From Flabesymbios commensalis (taxonomy: Eukaryota > Annelida > Polychaeta > Terebellida > Flabelligeridae), in NCBI GenBank assembly GCA_964017125.1, contig OZ024902.1:99478796-99542795 (forward strand): a DNA stretch of 64,000 nt, read 5' to 3'. The position numbers and the translations under genes were made by a program. The notes under the pieces are model-generated. The model made no database searches. It saw nothing but the letters and a program-made list of their open reading frames with translations, and was not told the origin of the DNA. Below, piece after piece: positions 35,501 to 47,500 of this stretch; position 1 is the first letter of the stretch, and every line of letters starts with the position of its first letter.

Positions 35501-38500
35501 GGTTTAGATATCTTGAGCCGTTTTCATGATATTTCACAATATCAGGCCTGTCGAGGTGAATAATGGCTGATAGGCGGCCATTTTGAATTTTATCAACTTC
35601 AAATTTTTCAGGATGCATCCTCTCCTGAAACCTTACAATTTATTTGATATTAATGGTGTAGCTATCTTGAGCGGTTTTCATGATATTCCGCAATATCAGG
35701 CCTGTCAAGGTGAATAATGGCCGATAGGCGGCCATTTTTAATTTTATCGACTTGAAATTTTTCAAGATGCATCCTCTCCTGAAACCTCACAATTTGTTTT
35801 ATAGTAATGGTGTAGCTATCTTGAGCGGTTTTCATGATATTCCGCAAAATCTTTCAGTCGGATTTACCGATGTTATAAATTAGGTCAAAGTGCTGGGTCA
35901 ACTTCAAGGTCAAGGTCCAAAAACCTGAAAAGGCACAACTAGGGACCTTAGAGAACATGTATGTGCAATATGACATCGGCCCAGTACTTTTCGAGATCTG
36001 CTCCGGAAACGAAGTGCGCGTCAAAACGTCTAAATAGGTCATAGTTCTGAACCAGAAGTAGGTCAAAGTTCAAATACCCCAAAAGGCACAACTAGACCCC
36101 CTAGGGGTGTTGTGTGTAAAATTTGAAGACAATCGGACAAGTACTTTCAGAGATATGCTCCGGAAACGAATTGTTTACGGACGGCCCAACGGCCCAACGC
36201 CGTCACATCATCATTTTCTCCTCTGCAACCTTGCGTATTGAAGTCAGATTAAAAATATTTTAACCCGTCCATTAGCCACCTGGAAGTAACCCACATACCA
36301 AAAATTGTTATCCTAGCTTATTTTCTCACAAAGTTATAGGCAAAAGAAGAGGCCAAAAAAAAACGGAGGTAGAATCCATAGCTCCCTTCGCTCACCTACG
36401 GTGACGGCGGGAGCTAAAAATACTAGTTGTATTTTCGCCCACAAGAAAACATGCCGCTGGACGGGAGGGGGATAAAAAAGGGCAGAGGAAGACGGAAGGA
36501 CGGCACTGGAAGCTACAATATCTTGGGCGCAGCATGTTCATTTAAATTCAAAATTATCCACTAACAAACTTGTGAATTTAAAAACCAAGATCAACTTACT
36601 AGGTGCTTTCAACCTAAGAGCAATCGCTGTAGACTCCTTGCGCTCACGCTTACATTTTGATTCTTCTTCAGCAAAATCAGATGACAATTTGTGTATTCTC
36701 CTCAATCTTTCACATAACAAATGATGAAGTCGCAAAAACAAGTACCAGTTGTTATTTACGAACTTGAGGGAATATAAATCATCCTGCAATATAAGGTCAC
36801 ACTAATTAGTAACTGATTAAGTTTAAATAAAGATCCTAAAAGGTATGTCTTGCACTAAATTCATTTTGGGTGAAGGAAAATTGAATCGGCATCAATATTA
36901 TTTCGCATAATTTGAGATATAAAACCCCAAAGTTTACCCAATAAATGCTGTCATAAAGATAAAGCTGTATTGATTAGCATCAGTGTGTCTTCTAATGACC
37001 TAAAACGAAAACAAATGCGACTAGAGGTAAAATAAACCTGATACAGACTATTTCTTTTAATATACCGGTAGGCCCACATATTTTAAACTTTTTATTAAAA
37101 ACTTTTGTTTGATAAATTTGTCCTGAATCGAATCAGGTCTGAGTCATAGTATGGGCTTTTAATTTCCTTCAAACATCTGCCAAATCAGCTCAGTTGGTCA
37201 GCTGGAGAGTGCACCATCATAAGAAATAGTAAACTATATGTAGGTCGATATCAGACCGTAGTAAACCGTAGTAAAGTAGTTACAACAAAAGTTACCACAC
37301 CCCAAGATGTCTCTGTATTGTAATAATTTAGCCTGGCCAATGTTTAGCAACACACCATACAGGCCCTCTTAAAATAGTGAGTAAGTTCTGGAGAGGCTAC
37401 TTCAATACAAATTCAAAAGTTTAAAAGGCTACTACACATGCAAAGATTTAGAGTGCTCAATATAGAAACAAAATTGGCCGTAAGGGTTGATTTAAGAGGC
37501 AAAACTAGTTTAATCTAAAAATTATCTGATAATCAGAGATATTAGTCTAAGCTTCTAAGCCTCAGTTCAAATCTGTCAAGTAGCTTAAACTGCACTTTTT
37601 ACTTCTGAAAAATAAAATACCGTATTTATTCTAACAAACTCCCGGGGTGTTAATTAGAATACTCCCCAAGATTACAGGGGGCATGGGCGCTTATTAGAGT
37701 AGTTTTTTAATGATCACAAAAAATGCACTTGATGACGGGTTTCATTTTCAAATCAGGGGGTGGGAGTTCATTGGAATATGGGCATTTATTAGAAAAAATA
37801 CAGTACTACTAACAATTTACCTTTTGGCAAAATGTTTTAATTATTTATTAAGATGTAAAGAAATAGCTTAAGTTAAACCTACAGCAAAAGCTTCATCCTC
37901 TTCGGCATCTGTCAAATTGCCATTTATACCTGGGTCTGGCTCTTCAGTTTTTATTTCTTCCACTCTATCCTCTTTAACGTCAACAATAGGATCTTTCTCA
38001 ACTGCCGTCTCAGCAGAAGCTGTCTGCTCAGGAGCAATATCTTTTGGTCTGCTGGGTTCTTCTATTCTCTTTTCATCACACTCATCAGAATCCATGTCTA
38101 AAACGATTTTTTCAATTTGAAGGTTCTCCATTTGTAAAAAAGACTTTTTCTAATATATATAAATATCTACGACTAAATAAATGAAAAATAAAATTGATTG
38201 CTGCATTGTCTGACTGGTATTAGAGCTGATCACATAATTTTTTTTATGAGAATGCGATCATTAGAAAATTGCACAAATTTACTTATTTTGCATTTCAAAT
38301 TTGTCTAAGGATTGGTCGCTCCGAGTACACAACATACAGGGAGATAAAAAAACTACCCAGTCAACTCTGAGTAACGCAAAAGCAATTTGAGACAAAATCA
38401 ATACTCTCAGATTATTAGGTTCACATAAAATCTACAAAATTTACCATCATCTCTATCTGCTTCATCATCACTTAGTTCACCACGCGGCATGAAGAAAAGA

Positions 38501-41500
38501 TCCGGCATATATTGAAGTAAGAGTTGCTTGATCTTAAATTTGTCTTCCTTCTGGATTCCAGTTTGCCGCTTCATGTGATGAATAATAAGGGAAAAGGCGT
38601 CTTCCATAATAGCCCTGCTGTGGTATTGACATGTTATGTGAGGACCAGACGGAAGTAGTTCTGATTCACCTGTATTATTGTTACTCTCCTGAAGCTGCTG
38701 GTGTAGTTCTTGTTTCTACAAATAATCAATTGGCTTTAAAAATGCAATACTAGCTTCCAGTATATTGATTTTTTATTAAATCAGACAAGAGATCTGGGTG
38801 ACAAGGTCTTGCTGTGCAATTAAAGATGGCAATTTTTAAGTACACTTAATAATTCTGATATATCAAAATGCAAACTTTTTTTCTTGTAAATTAATGAAAA
38901 CATCAGCTAGATATATGTATATATCGGCTTCCAATTTTGTATCAGAAACGGAATGGGTTTGCTACCAAATTTCTCATGTCCCGTCCTTTCGTATTAGCGG
39001 GGTGGGTGGGTGATCCAATACAAAGTCTGTTCATATTTTGGAACATTGCAAACTTTAGCGATGGCCCCTTACTTGAAAGATCGGTAGTTTTGAACAATAT
39101 TTAGTCAACAGTTTATCAAAACTAGAAAAGGATGTTCTGTCAAACATGAGAGTCACCGGCAGCAGTGTATAATACAGAAAATGTTTAATAATCTGCCGCC
39201 GACCAGACCGATGCTGCGATATATCATGTAATCCGGCTATATGGATCTTAATCCCGATCGCCTATTTATTCTGATCGACCTGAAAATTTCAGCTTTATCG
39301 GTTGAAAACTCGTGAACAGTTTTAGGCCAACAAAATCTATAGACTCAATCACAGATTGGCCACACAATTATATAAATAGCAGACGTTTTCTTGAAATACA
39401 ATGAGATTAAATCATTTTTTACTTTTGTTACATTCTAAATCACAAAGATAACTCGGCATAGTTAAACACGCATAAAGCTTGTGTTGAGACACTAGCATAA
39501 TTTTAAGAATAACAGTATTTCATTAAGAGTGGACATTAAGTCTTGGACATTATATATGCTCACTCCAAAGTATGACAAATTTTTTTGTTTACATACATTA
39601 TATAAAATAAAATCATTTTAGTAAGAAAAACTCGACAATAGCCAGCCACCATTATTTTGTCAGACGTAAAATTTAAAAAATTGTGTCAAATTTGCGATTT
39701 TGATTTTTTTCCAGCCATTATTGAAATTTTCCAACAATCAGTTATTAGAACACTGTATACAGAACAAATTTTAGCAGGATACATAAAGATACTGTGCAAG
39801 CACGCAGACAACCCTCGGCTGATGCAGTGACTCAAAACATCCGATATACTCAAAAACCTTCAAAACCTATATAGCCTATAGATGAGATTTCAAGCCAAAA
39901 CTGCATATATAAAGTTGATTTATACAAATCAATAAATTCAAGTCAACATTAGTTGAATTTATTAATTTGTAAAAATTTACATGTGGATAACTGCTGTTTT
40001 TCAATAAATTGAGGCAATTGAACAAAAAATATTAGGTGTTTTGTATTATTTGCTGCATTTAAGAACCTCAGAAAAATGCTTGGTGCAACTAATTACTTGC
40101 AAATTGGTGCGACTAGTCGTTGTAAATCGCCAGATTACCGTAATTGCCGGACTATACCACCAAGGACTTGGCCAGAGACCCGTCCAGCCGTCTTTTGGAC
40201 AGCCTATTATCAGCCTTGACGTAGAACAAATAAAATTGGCTTGGTGCCAAAAAAAAAATATATGGGATGAATTGCCCAGGCACATAGGTCATGTTTATAA
40301 AAAATAAACAAAATTCATCAGTTACCTTTTTAGTAACAACTGAATTTCTGACTGACCGCCCGCCCACCTGACTGCCCGACCGCCTCTGGTGATCACTATA
40401 CCCCACAGCCTTAATGGCTGAGGGGTAAAAAATAGCTTCATACCTCATCAAAAATAGTCTCAATCTCATTAAGTAGTGCCTTCGATCTAATTTGTTTGAT
40501 GTCGTTCTGCTTAAAATTGATTCCTTGATGATCGAGTGACTTCAGGTAATATTTTTCATTCTGTTCTCTCCAGACTTTATTGAAACCTCTTTGTGCATCT
40601 CGCCATTCCTCTTCCTTTGCTTTCAACCTGCAAGAGATCGGAAAATAATGCATAAATTTAAATGATTGATGTATATCTCTAATATACTCTACCCTACTAG
40701 ATTGAAAAACATTCTATTGCTTGAATATTAAAAACAAACTAGGTCTTACCTCCTGAGAACCAGAGGCACTGCAACTACTGGATTTTTTTTCAGTCCATCT
40801 ATTATATCGGGTGTTTTATCTCCATATATTCTGGGAAGAGAACAAAAAAAAAATCATTCATATGTCCTTTTAGTACCGTCAAATTTCTAATTGTAGCCGC
40901 ATCTCCAATAGAAGCCGCCCCACCAAACTTTCAAAGAAATTCAATTTTTTGACGAAATTTTCCAAATTCGCAAACCTCCAATTGAAGCCGCAGGGCCAAC
41001 TAAACTGCCGGTTCAATGGTGACGACTATTCTGCTCTGCAAAGGCAGTATCTGATTACTTGTAAGGTGAGCAGATACTGCCTTTCAGCTTTGTACGGCAG
41101 CATTGGTCAACTTCACCTAACACTGCATCAACATGATCAACGTCTGTACAGTGAGTGACAACGGCGTAACATATGACTGACAGGTTGGCGCACTGAAGTC
41201 TGGAGAGGGGTGTTGCTTGCTGACTGACAGTTAATTATGACGGTGTTCACAAGCATGACAAGGCGCCGCGATGTCAGCCGAGATGTCAGTCTACCAGCCT
41301 AACTGAATCACTGCAGACATTCACATGTGCTATAGACATTATTAATTAATCATGGCGTATCTTCTTATTACATTCTCTGAACAATATCATACTATTGTAT
41401 GGTAAAAAAAGTGTTTAATCAGCACTATGCAAAATAAACAATTTTAAAACTTTCTGGACTAATGTGATTCATAGGCCATTCGTTATTTGACCATTGGACA

Positions 41501-44500
41501 TGAAGGGTTGGGCTCTAGCGGCAGCTCACCTCACCTCAGAGTGATAGACGCGCTGTGATTTAATTTTTCACACAAAACCTCCAACAGAAGCCGCAAATGG
41601 ACTTTTGGCATTGGGCACTGGAGAATGAGAATTTTCATTCTAATTAAAGCCGCGGCTACAATTAGGAATTTCACGTTAGTTATTATTATATAACTAAATT
41701 TGTTCTTAATTCATAAGCTTGGCATGTTGTTATATACAAGTGAAAATTCAATTTTTTTCATAACACTATATTTGGTAGAATATGTGGTTCAGGGCGTGAT
41801 GCAAAATTGTCAGGGTGTGTATAACTGTGATAGATGCACATCTTATGATAGGTCTGTTCATGTGAAATTTAGTCATGTAAATCACACCCACACGCCCTGC
41901 TAGCTAAAACAGTGTAACTGGAACAAGTCATAATTGTTGAAATTTATTTCTTCTTTGTAAACATGAACTAAAATAATAATATGACCCATAACTCCGCGAC
42001 CCGGATTACATCTAAGAAGCAGGTAAGCAGAATAGAACCTGAATTCAAGTGTATTGTGCGAAACTTGCTATTTGGTCCGAGTGTGATTGATCTCATTGTG
42101 AAATTTTTTGTTTACAAATTATAACAATTTAAGAGAGCAAGACAACATAAAATTAATTTTATAGTGCACAGATTGAAATTACAGACAAAAGTTTCTAATT
42201 TTCATTACATAGAGGTGTGGATTGCTTCCACAATTCCCAACTCAATGTGAAATAAAATGAGTTTTTTTCTGATGACTGCATGAAATAGGCATAACACAAG
42301 GCCCGTCAGCGACGTAAATCGGCCTCCGTCGCTAATCATCGTTTATAACTTTTAAATTTTGACTACTATATCTCATGACTATTTATTTCAAATTAGTCAT
42401 GAATCCATGAAATCTTAGATTTTGTTTCATAGTATTATCTGGTATGAGGTCCTCTGATATTATGCATATTAAATTCAATAATGGCCCCATTTTAAATTTT
42501 ATTAAATTTTTAAAACAGCAGATTTTGTTCTATAGTGATGGTCTAGCTATCTGGCACGGTTTTCCAGATATTATGCATATCAAGTTAATAATGGCTGCAA
42601 GTCAGCCACTTTGAATTTTGTCAGGGCAGATCCTCTATGAAACCGCACATTTTGTTCCATAGTAATGGTTTAGCTATCTGGCAGATATTACTTATATTAA
42701 AAAAATATTCGCAGATAGTCTGCGATTTTGGCCGTCGCAATTTTTGTCCAATGCATGCCCGTCTTTGAACTCATTCGAGCCATTGGTGTAGATATATGGT
42801 ATAAATTTATGAGCTATACAATGTGAATCAATTTAAAGAGAAAATTTGATGATCTGGAGAACAATCAAGGTCATAGAGGTCACAGAAAGGTCAAATGTGA
42901 ACTCGATCAAGCTTTAGTCATGATTAACCTGTATGTGAAGTTTAATGTGCATTCCAGTAACGCAACTTATAGTGCTAAAAGTGGAGAACAGACAGACGGT
43001 TGGACAGACGGACGCGCTGCATGAACAACAATAGGCATCCGTCAAAACTTGGCTGAGGCCAAACAAAAAGTTTTATTTTGATAGATTTTACATTTATCTT
43101 GAATGAATGCTGTTCAAAATATGCCATGTGTTGCAATTATGACGAGGGTGTCGAGCGTTAAAACATTATTTAGGATTACAAAAAAAAATCATTTTTTACC
43201 ACAATACCTTTGAATAGCTTTCCGATGCAGAACCTCAGAACTACCACCAAGACTGCTGTCGAGTCTGAATTTTGCTGCTTCTTCAGAAGACATACGAGCC
43301 ATTTTTTTCTGAACCGCTTCCAAAACACGTATGGTTGAGGCATTTGCTTCTATGACAATGTCAAGCTAAACAAAAAAAAAATTGTCTTCAGTACTGGGTG
43401 AAATATGGTAAATAAAGGATGTGGCTTAAAATTTAAAATAAAGGCAAGGAATAATATAACCATACATTTCATATTTTTATCTGTAGTATGCTTTTAGAAC
43501 AGTCTGGAAATAAATATTTCAGATGCAAACACACAAATAATGTGCTTGCTATTATCACAAAATCATGTCTTTTTGTCAGTTCCATTTCTTTTAGTCAGGA
43601 TACTAATAAATGTCATAAAAAAAATTGTAATACAAACTGATCAAACGATTTTGTGATCTTAAAATAAAGATGCAGAAGGTAATTAAAAATTTGGATCTTT
43701 TCAATAACCAGTGATGATTATGGAAGAACACACAGTGATGGTCTATCTAAGCAAATACATCAAATTCTAGACATTCAGAATTTGTCGGTTCTATGCTGGA
43801 CCTGTGTCGCAGAACAGATGGTGGTACAACATTGAAACAGTATAGACTTTAACATAAACTCTTAGTGTTGAAATATATTGATTGACACTGAATACCCAAA
43901 AAAAGGCGGAAAGTTAGTAACTTCAGAATGGCCGGCTCTTTCTGTTGTGCTAGGCACGATTGTTTTTTTAAATAAAGATCAATCTAAACAAGTTTCACAT
44001 GTATAAGAGGGGGTTTTAACAGCCCCCCCATTCCAATGATAATGAGGCTATAATATATAAGGAACATGAAATCAGACAGTGTTATTACTTTGATGTTTCT
44101 TGTCTGAGCTAAGAAGAAGAGTGAATGCTGATCAAAACTAAAAAAAGATAATGACAGTCAAATGTGCTGGTTGCGTTTAGAATTATTTTTTGAAAGAATT
44201 TGTGAAGCTATAGACATGATACACAATCCATAAGAAAAGTTAAAATTAACATGACAACATTAAACATACAACATCCAAGAAGACTAGGTACACTAGTTGA
44301 ATTGAAAAAAATATCAAATGTGGGCATTTTTATTGCAAAATTATAGCAAAAAAATATAGAATGCGGAAAAAGGACATTTTTTAAATATTTGGTAAATTGC
44401 AAGTGCTTAGCTACTAAGGCCCAGATACAAGTAAATGCATGAATACAAAAATTGTATTAGGCATGTTTAAAATTATAACCTACATATTATAATTATAGAA

Positions 44501-47500
44501 TAACTAGGAAACAATGTTTTAAAGACTTCATATTATGCATATAGTGCGAATAAAAAAATTAAATAGTTTTAAAGCTAACAGAACCATCAATCTTGAAAAA
44601 GTAGTGATCTAGAATTTTACACAAAAATGCGGAGCATTTTCAATCACGATGCCCTACATGAAAATTAACACACTGGATATAACTGTTTAAGAGGATTCCA
44701 ATTTTGCTCTTTACTACCTGGAACCTCTCGTCTTCACACCGATAGATGTACTCCTCATAAACAGTCTTCCGTGTGTTGCCAAAAGTGGAGGTGTCCTCAG
44801 ACCATGAGGGAAAGGACACCCAAGTATCATTCAACACCTACAGTAAACACAACAGCAAAACAAGGTGAAGAAACATGCAGTACAAGCGACACCTACCTCA
44901 AACCGCTCATCTTCACAGCGATATATCTGCTCCTCAAATTGGGTCTTCTTCGAACTTCCAAATGTGGAGTCCTCTGACCATGAGGGGAATGACACCCAAG
45001 TGTCATTCAACACCTGCATGGTGGCAGAAAACAAGTTAAGAGCTAAGCATTAATTTAAGTAAATTGACTGATTACCAGCTAACACTTATTGATAAAAATT
45101 GACCAGCAGGGACAAATTTACGAAACAATTTGTCACGAGTCCCTGTGCGTTTTCACACTGGATAATTATGTCGACAACATAAAGAATATTAGGAAGATGA
45201 TTATACCTGCGCTGCAGAATTTAATTTGCGCAGACAGACGTATATCATGGTTCCCACACTTTCAAACACAAAATTCAAAACTTTTCAAGGACCTTTGAGG
45301 GCTTTTCAATATTTTTCAAGGATCTTTTTTTGGGCATGTTAAAAAAGTGATTCACAGACTACAAAAATAATCTTAAGCAAGGAGGTATGAAAAATAACAA
45401 CTTTTAACTTTATATTACAATTTTTTATCAAATTTCAGACTATGCATCATTGAAATCGTAATAATGTAGATAGTTTGAAATGTAGCCTACATTGTTTTAC
45501 TTCAATCTTGGGAAAGCAATTAACTTCAACAAACAAACGTGACACTATATAACATCTATTATAGAAGTCAAAAAATAGCAGTTACAAACAACTATATGTA
45601 CACCTGCCCCATTGCAGCAAACAAGGTGGTGGCTTAATGTTGGGTTAATGATGGGCCGATAGTCGCAGCCTGGCGGGCCAGCATTAACTCATACATGTAG
45701 TTGCAGTGTCTTGTGTTTGCTGGTTAAGCAGCACATGCACAGCGCCAATGTGTGACGTTTGTCACAATCAACAGCAAAACTTCACAGGTTGATCAAAATC
45801 CAGGACTTTCCCCGGTTTATTTATGTTTTTACAAAAATCGAGGACTTTTCAAGGCCTGGAATTCTTTTTTTCCAAATTCAAGGACTTTTCCCGTTTTCAA
45901 GGACCATGGGAACCATGGTATATAGAACGGACAGGAGGACGAACAACCAAACGATAATGCCACATGCCACCAGCGGGGGCATAAGAGTATTGCTTATTTA
46001 TTTTAAGCATGGGTCAAAAGCCTACATGTACTTTGTCTACAGACTGACTACAACAGCCAATGACCTAACTCAAACTATTCAAAATATAAACCAAGATTTT
46101 TTGGTTAATCACAGAGCAAAACGTTCACAAAGTTTAATGAGAACCCTGCGGTTCTGTGCTTCGCATAACTGTTTTTTTAATTTTAAACAGACTCAGACAA
46201 AGCTGTTATGACCACACTAGGACATACACTGTCCCTGTCTATGTCGCCAGATCACGTCCTAACAAACAAGGCACATTGAACCAATGCTGGCTCAATGCCG
46301 GGTCACATGATTACCTGAGATGTACATGCATTTTGGTTGGAAATGTGTTGAATATATGGTGGTCATGTGATAGCCTGTCATGTCACCTGACATAGAAAAA
46401 AACAAAACAGGGTCATGACCACTTTGAACCAAGAACTCAACAATGGCGAAATCACATTGACTAAGAGAGATCAAGGGTCCATTTGTAATCCCCTTCCATT
46501 CCCTTTATTGTAAAAGAAATAAACGCATAAATCTTTTTCTCTGCATCAATATAAATAAAAACAAAAAATGTTATTTGATTTTAATTTATTGTTTTGTAAA
46601 AAATAAATAATTATATATTTCGATATTACGGCAGTTGAAAATGATTTTTTTTTTTTAAAAACCCTCCCTATAATTTTCTATGAGTGGCCAACCCTTCCTA
46701 ATGGCCAGTTTTGGCCAACATTTAGGGTGGCCATTGATAACAGGTTCTGTAATTCTTTATCAAAATTCGATAAAGTTTAGCATGATGCGAAAAAGGCAAC
46801 ATCTAGAGAGTATTGTATGCTCGATAATCCTCAAACATATGCAGCAAATCAAGCTCATATACAAATAAACAAGACTACATAAGTCCAGGAGCTCCCGCTA
46901 CGAATTAGAATTTGATTTAAGCAATTTTGTATAGGGTTATTAATGTAGTCCTAGTCTAGGTCAAAAATCAAGACGCAAGACAACTAGGTCTAAGAAGCCC
47001 AGTCTAAGAGTAAGATAAGAACTAGACAGTCTGTCAGAGATTGCAAACCTCCATTAAAATTAATGATCCTAATCAGTATCCCAGTGATGGTCTACCTCTC
47101 TGGCATGGTTTACCCGATATCAGGCCAATTCGAGTTAACTAATAGCTGATTTACGGTCATTTTGAATTCGATATAAATTAGTTAAAAACTTAGGGTGCAT
47201 CCTCCCCCGAAACCTCAAATTTTGTTTTATAGTAATGGACTAACATCTAACACAGTTTGCAAAATATTGGGCATGTGAAAGTAAATAATGGCCGATAGGG
47301 GGCCATTTTGAATTTGAACGAGTCAGAATTATTCAAGATGCATCCTCAGCTGAAATCTCACATTTCATTCTATAGTAATCGTCTAGCTATCTAGCACGGT
47401 TTACCAAATATCGGCCATGTGAAAGTGAATAATGGCCTAAAGGCGGCCATTTTGAATTTGATCAAGCTATAAATTTTCCAAGATGCATCCTCAGCTGAAA

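Noticed and set aside
33541-36417. CRISPR-like array
   Set aside because: Regular repeats are ~157 bp, head to tail without unique spacers, in an animal genome; it is a satellite inside a transposon.
45759-46211. 150-codon open frame on the plus strand
   Set aside because: It crosses the right end of the GGTTCCCA element and unrelated flank; no protein motif.
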